From Tubulanus polymorphus (Eukaryota > Nemertea > Palaeonemertea > Tubulaniformes > Tubulanidae), in assembly GCF_964204645.1 (NCBI RefSeq), contig NC_134025.1, forward strand, positions 25,946,001 to 26,010,000: a DNA stretch of 64,000 bases, read 5' to 3'. Below the pieces are notes generated by a model, which saw nothing but the letters and a program-made list of their open reading frames with translations, had not been told where the DNA came from and did no database searches. This document shows, piece after piece, positions 1-13,074 of the stretch. Numbering within the stretch: the first letter of the stretch is position 1; each line of letters begins with the position of its first letter. The position numbers and the translations under genes were made by a program.

Positions 1-730
1 AAAACAGAACTATTATTAATCATGATTGTTCAACTCTCTCGACCTTGCATGAAAATTTCAAAATACACAATAGAATTTCATATCCATCAAAGATACATAA
101 TGTTTATTACTTCCGATTTGATGGATGTTTTGGCGTATGAGAGTGAAGTGGTCTCGTCTGTGGATGGTATTCAAGTGTCTCGTTAAGTGATTCAATCATT
201 TGGCTTAAGTGTGTAATCGCTCAGGTTGAATCATGTCACTGCAACGACACTGATTCTGTCAGCTAGGCTCGTACCCTCGGGCCTCGTACAACACCCCCTA
301 GCAATGTACACGACGTAACATGTGATTAGCGATACCAGTCTCTTTCACGTCGCTACGTGTTCCATAAAGGTGAAAAATATCCAACTCAATCGAATGGTTC
401 ATCGCGCCAATGGCAGTGTGCAATTATATTATCATGGTTCATAAGCCCATTAGTGACTCTTCCTGAGAATAAGCCTCTCTCGCTAATATTCTTACAGCGA
501 CTGATATTTTGGTTAGAGCTGACAAGATGATGGTTCGCATTGTTAATAGATTAAACTATGGATGTCGCATTGTATTTCCTTTGCACCAAATAATCACGTC
601 GAATATAGATTCAACAAGTCTTTACTATACCATATAAATGGTATGAATTAGAGGAGAAAACTGGTGATAAAAGCTGGTAGTCATCTTATCCCATTTGAAT
701 ATATTTTCATATGCTTCTTTCTAATTTCAG
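1..730. other. No recognisable exon; probable RTK intron or 5' flank
   Basis: AT-rich sequence without a convincing open frame. The first exon I can place begins at 731 after a good AG acceptor, so this stretch is probably intron of the receptor kinase gene. A signal-peptide exon was looked for and not found, so it probably lies outside the window. Confidence 0.5.
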
Positions 731-3700
731 GACGATGCTTGTTTCAAGAATTGTCGAAAAAATCTGGAAAAAGATTGGATGAAACGTTGTGTAAGTAATA
801 TAAAAGCGGACGAAATCGTTTTTAGTTGAGATCACTGCGGAGGGAACACCCTGATCTTATAAACTGGTGCAGGTCTGCATTCTCTTCAGGTTTACAGCTC
901 ACTTGAGACCTTTTGTTAGTTTCAACCAGGCAAACTCTACTTTCTAATTCTTGTTGTAACAACTTGATAGCGCAACACGATGTTAAAGTTGTAGAAGATG
1001 CCGCATTGCTGTTAAGATTAGTGATACTAACGTATGCCAAACCACGAAAACTGTCATGTTACCAGAGCTCTCTGAATTATCGTACTTATTCTGATAAGCC
1101 CTATACGTTCACTCATCATCATTGACCCTATCTTTAATTCCTTTTTCACATGACGCCATTTTATGCTCGCGTGTTTAATGCACATATATTTTTGCATTAT
1201 TCCTATAAAATTGGATGAAATCAGAAAATAAGAGAGAAGCCGTAAGAAGGTTTGAGAATCTTAAATCAGTGCCATCCTTTTTTCTTAAAGTATCTCTTTA
1301 AGAAACTCTTACGCTATTCTTCCTTTCACAGAGATTTACACTAATAAAAAAGCGACAAAAACTCGAAAACCGCTAATGCATATTGTATACTGCTTATTAT
1401 ACGTTTTTTTTCCATCTATTTGTTTTTCATGGAAATCTGACTGTTTTTCTTCTTGAAGTTGATGATAGCACATCCCCGCTGAGGAAGCCTTACCGCCATC
1501 TTACCTGTATAAATCTTACTCAGGAATTTGATGCATTTAACTGAATAAAAATCCCGCAATTGATAAGTCTAGGGAGATAAAACAGACAATATTAGTCTAT
1601 TTAAACATTCCACCTGGTATAATTATTTTCAAAAGGAATCATTTTAGATGGTAGAATCATAGAGAGATCGGGTTATGTCTCAGTGTAGAATTAACTTATC
1701 GAAAGTTTATCAGACGTTTGAACCTTTGTTAGCCGTTATTCAAATCCAAAGTGAATCTGTATGTTTGATTACAGCTCTGTTTCAAGTGAAGTTACGTTGA
1801 AGTTAAAATAAAAAATCGACAGCAGTATACAACTGATCAGCCACAGATGAACTAATGAGTGACAAGTATTTTCTTTCCTTGCCTCAGTCGACTTCAGAAT
1901 AAATGTAGAAGTCTGCGAAAGATATTATTGTTGTTAATCTATTTTGCCCAATTTTTCTGAACTAACTATAACCGTATCTATGATGGGGATTTCTAAAAAA
2001 ACGAACTACACGGAGATATTTTGAATTTCGGAGCCGGCCCGGTATTTCAATGAGCGTTTGAACGCATTGGGTTTCTAAAATTTAGATAGATACTTCTGGT
2101 TTGTACAACCATTTTTGTAAATCAAGGTAGACACTATGCTTAGAACATTTATGCAGAAATCATTTTTTGGTACAGGATAATTTTTCCGAATCATCGAATA
2201 TTTCTGTCAAAACGTATTATCCCAATCAGAATGTGACGTGGATTTTGGCTCAAAGTGTTCGCTGAGGAATGCCAATGTTCATCAGAATGAAATCAATCAA
2301 GTAGTGCACAACAAAATGATGATTAAATGTTGTGTGTGGAGTTTACCACTCCCGTAACTGTGGTAAACTAAGACAATTCTTTATGTAAATGAAGGCAGTG
2401 ACTGACACGAAGGCCATTCCAGGGTTATATTGCCAATACTGCCAAGTATCCCGGCTTCCTTGTGGCTATTCGGGTTAGAATAATATCCGGAAGTGTCCGT
2501 TATCCGTGCATGCTGGGTCGCAGAGAATATCTGCGAAGAATGATTTACAAAAAGCAAAGACTTTAAATCCCATTAATTATGTACCTTATGTATTACATTA
2601 ATACCAGCAGTTGAAAGTTATGTGTACTTAGAAAACCCGAAACCTTACCGGGATAAAACTCTGATACCTATGATATTCGAGATTTGTAAGCGTATATTCG
2701 GGGAGGGGGTTTATTTTGTACATACAACATTAACAAATGAAATTTCACTATTTTTCCGATTCCAAAAAGTAAGGATGCAATAGACCGTCGATGTGCCACG
2801 TGAGTGACGTATTCGTATGAGTATCTCAGTGAGTAATTAACCTAAAGGTTAATTTCTCATTAATTAGATCAGTGCGAACAGCTTTGGAGCTGATTGGATT
2901 AAAGTTATAGATTTTACGACGACGAGCCCATCCTTCCCACTACTAATGACATAAGACTAAAAGTCATTCTACTAATTAAATGCCAATTTCTTTAAATTTG
3001 GTCTGAGACAAGCAGCCGTTGTCTTCGTTTCTGTATCCAATATGCAGTTCTAAATGATATCTAAGTATTGAATATTTTTCATTTTCAGGAAACTAAAGAT
3101 TGCATTGAAAGCTGTAACTTTACAATAAAAGATCCAGGTACATATGTGATATCATACTTTACTTAATACTTTTTTATAAAACATTTTTGTGTCAAAGATA
3201 AATGTCGAAAAACCCGAATATATTCCTTATTATCAAAAATACATGAAGAGGTATTTTTGCTGTTATTGATATGGAATACAGCTGGAAGATTTGAGTGGAG
3301 ATAAATCTATCCAAAGTTTTTCGCGTATGGCTCCATGCTTTATCTCGCTTCTCCCTGCATGTCGTGTGAAATAATATCTACGTATTATGATCTTATCTCA
3401 CTCATTGATTAATGTTGCGATGATATTCTAGAACGTTGAGATTCTCAGTATCGGAGATTGCGTTGAAGTAAAAGAATATCAAACCGTCATCAAAATATAG
3501 ATTTAAATCTATTCTGAATACAACAATATATATACATATACATTGATTTTGAATATTCTCTTTCAAAGTTTACTCCGTTTGAATTCTCTTCTCGCATTTG
3601 GAAATGATTAATTTTCACATGCCTCACTTTGGCTTGGTTCCGAGTCAAACGCAGTAGGATATTATTTTAGTGTTTGATTTCGACGATACCTGAAAAGAGT

Positions 3701-6700
3701 AGTACGAGTTGTGAGTCACCTATATCGAGGGTGTCTAAAAATCTAAGTAGCTACTATTTATATTAGGCAACCCTCTTGCGGATAAAACAATACAAACAAC
3801 CCGGCAACGCTGATAATACGATTGTCTCAAGAGAACTCGGAGTTCATCGTGTGTTCATATGACCAGGTCACCTCGTCCTTTCTTTGGTTGTTTCGGATGC
3901 ATTTAACGTAACGATTAAAACGCCTGTAAAAACTTGTTTCAATGATTTATCTATCATTCCCACAGGGAGAGCTCCAAAATCCCCGTATGGCCTCAAAGTT
4001 ATAAAAGACGCACATGGAGATGCCGAACTGACTTTCAACGTCGATAATACGCACCAAGACTACATAATGTACATTATAGAGAAGTTACCATCACAGAAAA
4101 AGTTATATTATGCTTTTCATTTGGTAAGTTTTGTGTAAAAGTGTGAAATAGTAATCGTTTCATATCATGATGTACGCAGCGTGTTTGGCACGATGCAATG
4201 ATGACGTATTCTTGCACTCGTGCTTCGATCTGGTGGTAACTGATAACACTATTCCGCGGAAAAATTATCTCAAAATGTAAAAGATTTATTTTCTCAATTC
4301 TAGCCTATTGGTACGTACAAAATGAACTTCCCGATACACGGTTGTAAAGAGAGTAGTTTACGCTTAATGGCCGTCACTCGCTATGGTTATTCCAATTTTT
4401 CGGAAGCTTGGATAGGTAACAATAAAATCCAAATCAATGGCAAATTAATCTCTAATTTATCTATGATAACAACTATATATGCTATATATTGGTTTAAATC
4501 TAATTTAGGTCATTTTGATCCAGTGAGACCCGGTCCTATTACAAATGTTCAAATAAAACAACCGGAATATCTAGATTATGATTTTAAAGTAGAGGTGACT
4601 TGGGATCTACCAAAAGGTAATCATTCTAATATCGTTACATTAGGTGATGTCAATTCAATTGGTTGTAAATCTTTTGCTGACGTATTTCTAAATATTCTTG
4701 AATAACTTTAGGCTGGAAGTACAAGGACATATCAAAACCGCTTGTGAAGTTCAACACCGAATTTTGCTCGCTTTCTCCGTGGCTTCCAAACCCAATTGTC
4801 GAAATAAAAGAGGTTGGTACAATCTTACATATTTCCAAGTGAACAAACATTTCTAATCGTAGACATCATCTTTGAAGACTTTTGCCTCTATTTTCTTCTT
4901 TATCTCCCCTAATGATTACGAATGAGTTCTACTTTTCTTTCTATGATTTTTCAGCGAACTAGAAAGCCAATGATGGTTTTAAGTCTGAAGGGTCTTTACT
5001 GCTCTTACACCGGAGAGGTAAAGGTCAAACAAAACCCGATCTTCATTTCTTCCTCTACGATGAATGTCCATAAAATCTATCTTTTTTAGATTCGTCTTCT
5101 TTCGAAATGTGGAAAAGTCGGAGAACCATATAAGTTTGTCATCAATTTCACAGGTATTTGAAACTGAAATTTAGAAAAAAAACTATTCACAAGCTCTGTG
5201 GTGTTTTATTAGTTTCGCTTATTTTTGAAATCGCTACCTGATTAAATTCCAATTCTAGATTGTGAAGAAAAATACCCAAACTTGGGCTGCCCATCGAAAC
5301 CTCCTTGTAAGTACTCAAATTACAACAAAATATACTTTTATTTGATGTTCTTCAAAATGATTTCTTTCTTTCACATCTCTTATTGTTTGTCTATTAGTTA
5401 CCGCTGATGGCATAACGAGAGGAAAGGCCATTCCGTTGAATCACATAGAGTTTGGCCTATATGAGCTGAGGTGGGATCCTCCAGATAACCTTGGAAATAA
5501 TCAGCTTGCCTATTACGTCGTTGATTGGGGAAAAATAGAAGTATCAAACATCGTAAAAATAATTTCCATCGTTTCTCCGTCGGAAGGAAAGGTGAAATTA
5601 AGTGGGGTAAGTAACAATTAGCGAGGAACACTCAATGAAATTTAAACCTGAAATTTTTAGAAATTTCGAATATTCATTATTCATTGCATATATATTTATT
5701 TTTCAAATTCAGAATGTCACAAGTTTTAGAGTGAAGGTGAAAGAACCATGGGAAAAATATGGATTTAGAGTAAGTTTCAGCTTCTCTGCCAGTTTCAGTG
5801 AAATATAAGAGAAGTGCACATTTCTTTTTTTCTTTCCGCATCAAATCCTAATTTCATTGAAACAGAAAATACGCGGCTGAAAATTCTGTATATATACATA
5901 CACTGTAAAGACGTCATTTGAATGTGATACGTCTATCTAAAGATTTGCTTCTATCTTTCAAGGTTGGACCGATAGAAACTGAAAAAAGATATAATTCACT
6001 TACTGGCATGGGTCTGTTCATGTTACACCGGTTTCCACCTCCAGATGATGAAATAGGTATGGTATTACTGACTGGGGACACTCAAGTTTCAGTCAGAGCG
6101 ATGAACTTTAAATCGACACACTTTTGCACCGCGCTGAAATACTTATCATATCATATCATATCATATCATATCATATCATATCATATCATATCATTATCTA
6201 CCATCAAAGAAGGCCATAGGCCTATATACAGACTGTCTCTAAATTTTGTCATTTAATGCCCTTTGTGAAGAAGGTACTTGACGCACCTCTTTTAAATTGT
6301 TGTTCATCAGGGTGCTGTGCTGCCACAAAAGTCATATTCTGTCTGTTGTATATGTATGGTTTTGTCTAAAAGTATCTACAAGAAATTTTCCTCTCTTTGA
6401 AAAATATCAATGCTTTCTATATCCGTTTTTGCGCACTTCTAAGTTTCCCTGGTTGTTCTGTGGTGTGTGTGGCAGCGCCAGGGCTGCAGATTCAGACCCT
6501 TCGGCTGGGAGCCGCTCGATGTTCCACTTGTAATGAAGTCAATCCACTTATCATCTGATGTAACGTCTGGTGGATACCTGACATTTCTCAAAATTTACTT
6601 AATGTCTGGCATTTTAGTACCTATTCCCAGTCAATTGGCATTGATATTACCTTCAGCAGCTTACATAATTGTCATCAATCTTACTTTCGGGAAAGGGAAA

Positions 6701-9700
6701 AAGCAATGTTTTCGAAAATGTTGATAAAAGGTTCACCCATAATAATCAGTATATAATTATGTAGATTCATCTATCCAGGATATTTGTAAATTAAAATCAT
6801 AATAATATTTAATGCAGGCCATAGAATAATTGTTGTTGAACTTGTTTCACTTCTTCAGTTGAAGCCTGGAATTACGTGAATAGCACTGGGGTTGAAGAAG
6901 GCGTATCGGTTTTCAGAGCTACGAAAGATCGGTGGCTTAGTATACGTATGTCCGGTAATAAAACAATAAGTGGCCGTTTTCAAACTGGAAATCGCACTTA
7001 CTATTATAAACCGGATAATGGACGGCCACTGGGTAAGATACATTCATTTCATGTCCACTTTATTCGAGAACATTGAAAAATACAGAGCTTGGAGAATAAG
7101 AATGTTATATAAGATAACGTACTCGACAATGAGTGTCGTGTAACGTATCATTCAAAAACACACATACATAATTTTTCTCTGTTTCTTGTTTCTACTTGGA
7201 TTCTTCACGTAGGCTTAATCATATTTTAGATTATATACGATACATCTTTTCCAGCCCACCACATGTCGTTACCTCAAAATCTCGCCATTTACATAGCTGT
7301 ACCGGCAGTACTGTTGCTGTTGACACTATCCGCTGTGGTTTACGGCATTCGGCAGAGACAGAAATTTTCACATTTGGAACATCACCAAAGCATCGGAGAC
7401 GCGGAAAGTTATAATCTGTATAATTCAGTGAGACCACACGACGATAGGTATGATTCCCTATTAAAAATTCAGACCACATCTAGAAGTTGAATTACTTGAA
7501 ATAAATAATTCCCTTACTGTTTTAGCCCACCACCCACGCCGTCGAGGATTGTGGACAAATGGGAAATCCACCCACGTCATCTGTTTTTTGGTGATGTGCT
7601 GGGAACTGGAGCGTTTGGACAAGTTTATCAAGCGATGTTAAAACTGTATCCGGAAGTAGCTGAACGCAGTGATACCATACCATTATTTGCTCAGGAATGG
7701 GACCATGACACAATTGAAATGATCGTTGCCGTAAAACAGTTAAAAGGTACGCTTTTAACTAAACGTGGAAATTATTTGGTTGGATTATCTCATTCCTAAA
7801 TTCCCCGAATGAAAAATATATATTCCTGTCTGTATTCGTGGGGCAAACGGAGAGGCACTTTCACTGGCGAAGACTCCGCTCGAGTCGGATCTTTGAGGAC
7901 CATAAAATGTGTCCGACTTGTGTCGAGTGATATCCGAGCCAACGCTATGTATTTCTTAAATCGTGTCATAACGAATATTTCAAGAAATATCCGAGTTGGA
8001 CGGTTATTCGATTCGATTCGACTCGATTCGGGGTTTGTATCATAAACCATAATCCCCACAAAAAGTGTCGCAACTAAAAAATAGTTTACAACTGTGTATA
8101 ACTGTATAAGATTGGTATTGAATATATTTCAGAATATGCCGACAAGACGCAGAAACAAGAGTTTCTGAATGAAATCAAACTTATGAAAACTCTTGGTAGT
8201 CATTTGAATGTAGTAAGCATGGTTGGCTGTATAACAATTAACGAACCGTTGTGTTTGATCGTTGAACAACTTCCAAATGGAGACATGTTACATTATCTTC
8301 GGAAACACAGAGAATTTATACAACAGGTATAGCCTATGTGTAAATTTCATCGCAAAAATGCAGCTGAAAATTGGATATTTTTATTACATTTTCATTCATT
8401 TGATTTTAATTTTCAGGGCGCACACGAAGATTACTATGAGAATGCGTGTAAACTCACATATTTGGATCTGCTATCATTTGCCAGACAGATAGCTAGAGGA
8501 ATGGTAAGCTCGTAAGATGACTAACTCTTTTTTATCGATGCGATGATATCCATGAGCTCCAGGCAGTGCTGCCATCAGTCTGCACACTCAAGTACTAGAA
8601 AGAAAAACTTATTTACTTACCAATAATCGTAAATTGCCGAATATTTCATTTGAAAATCTTTTGAAACCAAAAGTAAATCTATGGAACGAAAAGGAAAATT
8701 AACAAAAATTAAGTTCAAAAAATATATTTGTAGTATGGAGTTTTTATATACTTTTATATACGAATTAACATTGTTTCAGGAATTCCTATCACAAAAGGGA
8801 TTCGTGCACCGAGATTTGGCGACCAGAAATATCTTGGTCGGAGAAGAGCGAACTGTGAAAATCGGGGATTTCGGTCTCACTCGTTATGTTTACGATGACA
8901 AGGTCTATGTGAACAGGAAAGGAGGCAAACTCCCTTTGAAATGGATGTCAATCGAAGCGATATTTGATCTCACATTTTCAACTGCGAGTGATGTGTAAGC
9001 ATTATATATCTATTTTGTTACAGTTAAAGGCCATAATTCTTATAATGGTGATGAATTAATGATTCTTATAAAAATAATAAGTTTTAGAAAAAATTATGGC
9101 TGTTCATATGCCTGACACACAATATGAGAAAGGTCTGTTGATTCTCAAAACTTACCAAAGATATTCTCCGAGGCATTTTCAGGGTATTCGTTCTTACTTG
9201 CACCACGTGAATGTATTTTTTCATAACTTCACGCAATTTCTAACATTTCCAGATGGGCGTTTGGTGTAGTATTGTTTGAGATAGTGACTTTAGGCGGTAC
9301 CCCATATCCGGCGATATCTAACCAGGATCTATTGAAGTTTCTCAAGCAAGGTTATCGCATGGAGAAACCTGATAACTGTGATGATGAATTGTAAGTGCAA
9401 TTATATTTCATATGCAAGCTTACGATCACCCAACCTATTGCAATTGTTGAATATGAAACCCATTTTCAACAACTTTTGTGGCCTAATTTTTTTTCCGAAT
9501 GGAAAGGTTTATTTTTCGGTTTTATTATTTTTCTGCTATTTCAAAAATAGAAACTACTTCTGACGATGGTACACGCGTGGTTTATTAAGTCGGGGATTTG
9601 TTGACAGATGGCGTTAGGATAGATGGGAAACCCGTTCAGTTGGATGATAATTCCTCCACTGGACCATATTACATTTTGCCGTAATATGAATTGAAATCTT

Positions 9701-12700
9701 CAAGGTTCTACATGATAAATTTTCTTTTTTTATAGTAAGCTATTTAAGAAATTTTTGACAAATAATTAGTTTTAGCGAAATTTAAAACAATGGATCTTAT
9801 TTGCCGAAGCATATGTAGATGATGGGCAATACAGGAACAGATTGGCAGAAACAAATGGCTCTGACTGTAACATAAATCTTAGTACCACAACTTAAGTGCT
9901 CTGCTAAGTAAACATTATCTTAATTATCGAACTGTTACGTTTAACTACATCCACTGATATGCCTTTTCTTTCCAAAGTAGCCTGGTGTTGCAGGTATATA
10001 AGGCAAATCTGAATACGAAAGCATTAATGTTAGCAGCTGTTATCGTGGTCTAAACACCTGATGGAAAATTTATCAGTTAATTGTATATACAACTTCACCA
10101 GAATGTATCGTTGTGAAACTATGTAGGAAAAGCTGTCTCGGGGATTGATATATAACTCAATTAAAAGGCTTGGTTAAGTCCTGTTAGTCATTTTGTCGAA
10201 TTGATTTTCATATCCCAAGATCTCACACCCGTACATGGTTATAGGAGCGACACACTCATCAAATGATTTAAACAAAATATTTTGGGCCGTGCCTAACAGT
10301 GCCGCCTAGTGGCCTTTAACCAAACCTATCAAATATCGCCGATATGGCGAGGTTTTATGTATTTTGTTCAAAATAAGTAGAAAATGTAATTAGAACATGA
10401 AAACCTCTGTTTATATATAATTCATAATTCCGCCAACGGATTTCTCGTGTGAATTCAAACGTTCGACATAAATTATATATTTCAACCGTGAAAATGAATT
10501 TACGATATTCTCAGTACAACTGAAATGTCTCATAAAGTAGATATATAATCGCTATTCGAAATAGCGCTATACAACGTCATCCCGCACGAAATAATCTAGA
10601 CGTCACTTTGATATCATTAAATGTATTTTGATGTCATTTTGATAGCGATCTCAAACGTCGCAAATTCATTCAATTCTGATATAGCACCATTTTGATGAAT
10701 GCGATCTCGTAGGTGGCCAGCGGTTGGTATATCATTGGATATGATTGTCTTTAAAATCAGATAATACACGGTGGTCCCTATTAACGACTTTCAGAACAAC
10801 CGTGGATTTCACCCAAAAGACATGTAAATACAAACATTATCATTCCAAATAATGAAGAATTATATTGAATTGTCGTGAATGGGTTGAAAAAAGCGACAAA
10901 TGTCTTATCATTTAGATCAGTAGTTTCGGCTATTGGTGGGTGGTGATCTGGCGTCTATCAAACGTGACACGGCAGATGGTCTTCGACAATCAAAACTTGA
11001 ATTCAAAAGTAGATTATTTCGTGCTAAAACGTGTTGTACATGCTATTAGGGCCACCATAATTTCTAACCAATCTCCACGAGATGGCTGGGTGTAGTGACG
11101 ATTAATCTAATTTTTCGAATGATTTCTTTTCTAATACAAATGAACGTCGAAAAATCTTCTATGATCACGATACCTTTCATTGTATACAAGACGTATCACG
11201 ATGGTAGATAATTCATGATACCGTAATCGCTAATGTTTGTATTTATGGATAAAATTTGATGGTTTGACAATGTTGAACGTGTAAATTGCTGGAAACCACC
11301 TCATGAGCTTATATCATCATTGGTATCTGTTAACGATTTCTGGTGCAGATGAAGGCATTGAAATCTTCCAGGTGATCAGATTGAAGAAACCACCTGTAAA
11401 CAGTTTATATGAAACAGGTTTACAAACTTTATCCTCTTGGCTTTTAGATATATGAACACACGTGGGAATAATAGCCGTATATTTGATTCTCGTAAAACAC
11501 GGGCTTTATTTCCATTGGCCAATGCGAATTAGTCATATCAAATACAAACGCATGGAAATCATCAAGCATTTTCTTACCTCGTAGATTTTGCGTCTAAGTT
11601 GAGTTTAATAACGTAAAAATTCATTCGGATAAAAGTCGATGTACTGATAATCTGACAAACACTCTTCTTTGAATTAACTATACAATATGTTAGAATTACC
11701 AAATGCCGTTGAAGCAGACTAATGTTTTGGAATATCTATGCTGTAGAGTTGGCTTCAATTGTCTGTATTGCTATGTCATAATAGCTATTAGCTAATTGGT
11801 AAGATATACCGGACTTGTCAAACGCCACTTAGTAAAGCATACTTAGTTTTACGAGTTTAAGCCAGGTGTGAATTTCCTATCTTCCAGTTGTTAAGTTCAA
11901 CCATATTGTGCGGCATGAAAAATAGAAATATTTGGCAGTTTCTCAATAATTGAGCGTTGTCTGAGAGAGAGGCGCAATACGCACGAGGATTCTCGACAGA
12001 CAAAACCCGTGTTAAAGGTTAATGTATACATACTGGTTGATTAGTCCAATTTCTCTTTTTTCATTTTTATTTTGTTTTGATTTTTAGGGGTCATTACGTC
12101 CATATTTCGCGTATCAGTCAACTTGTTGTTTTCATATTACATATCCCCTCCCGTTATGTGGATCATTCGGATTATACTCGTGTATTTTTTCAAGATTAAA
12201 TCTCGGTGTAAATATAGTAAAGGAATGCGCGGATATAAGCCAAGTAGCTGCTCATAATATACTGTCTAAAAATGAACTTCATCTGAACGAATTGTCATAA
12301 AATGTTAGTTTGGGTCAACGTGATCTTTGTCGAATTTGTGCCGCAAAGACACATATAACTACAGAATGTTGTTTTGCTTAAAGCTGCCATTTTCTTCTAA
12401 GTAGGCCTATCTAATCATCGTTCAAATATTTCAGGTATGGCATCATGTATGACTGTTGGGCTCATAACGCTGAAGATCGTCCGAACTTCACCGAGTTAAT
12501 CATTCGCTTAGATTCGATGTTAGAAAGGTACAGCACAAGCGACTACTTAGACATAACGTTAGACGAAGCTCGAGATTATTACAGATGTCAAAATAACAGC
12601 GATGATGAAGATGATGAGACTGATGGTGATGGCGAAGATCCCGACGACGAAGTTGCTCAACATCGAGATAATAATTCGCACATGTCGCGGTTGTCCGTTT

Positions 12701-13074
12701 GGTCCGGCTCGTCAACTCTGACGGGACGGTCGGTCGACAGTGATGATCATTGCTCGCCATCGAAGCGATTGTTAACGAAAGCGGAAAGCATTTCTCCCGG
12801 TAGTTCGGGACGCGAAAGTATGGAAGCTAAAGATGACGACGAAGACATGGATGTGGACGGATCGGAGAAACCGGGTATCGTTTATACGCAGGTCATAACG
12901 CGAGCGTCACGACCCAGCAGTAACACGCACGATTCGGGAAATGTCTCGTTTGAAATGGAAATGGATTTGAATTCGAATGGACCGGAAAGCACACAGTATT
13001 TGATCCCGAAAGCTGTTATCGATGAGGGTACCGGCGCGGCTAAATGCACAAATTGGGAAGATGCATTCGTGTAA
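731..13074 (+). CDS. Receptor tyrosine kinase, Torso-like (5' end missing)
   Basis: A single-pass receptor tyrosine kinase that would phosphorylate itself and substrates after binding an extracellular ligand. Exons: 731-790, 3089-3137, 3966-4123, 4304-4415, 4509-4616, 4712-4812, 4955-5017, 5090-5153, 5259-5306, 5398-5606, 5713-5769, 5963-6056, 6859-7032, 7255-7447, 7526-7746, 8133-8326, 8417-8503, 8780-8994, 9253-9390, 12435-13074. They join in frame to about 994 residues. The order is a short Cys-rich segment (CFKNC, CIESC), three fibronectin III-like regions (exons 3966-6056), a membrane helix (exon 7255, [16 protein letters not shown]), then a kinase with glycine loop GTGAFG, VAVK lysine, HRDLATRN and DFG. 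All catalytic residues are present. The roughly 200-residue tail is acidic and Ser-rich. The domain order and the activation-loop region resemble insect Torso, the PTTH/trunk receptor. Receptor kinase identity is near certain; the Torso assignment is moderate. Confidence 0.85.
6146..6194. repeat. (TCATA)n microsatellite
   Basis: About nine perfect TCATA pentamers plus a partial one, in the 800-bp intron between the exons ending at 6056 and starting at 6859 of the receptor kinase gene. Confidence 0.95.
9391..12434 (+). other. 3-kb intron inside the RTK kinase domain
   Basis: This is the longest intron but one of the gene. It separates the exon ending in the kinase C-lobe (residues DNCDDEL) from the exon starting YGIMYDCW. 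I see no exon, repeat array or transposon frame in it, only AT-rich sequence. Confidence 0.7.
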
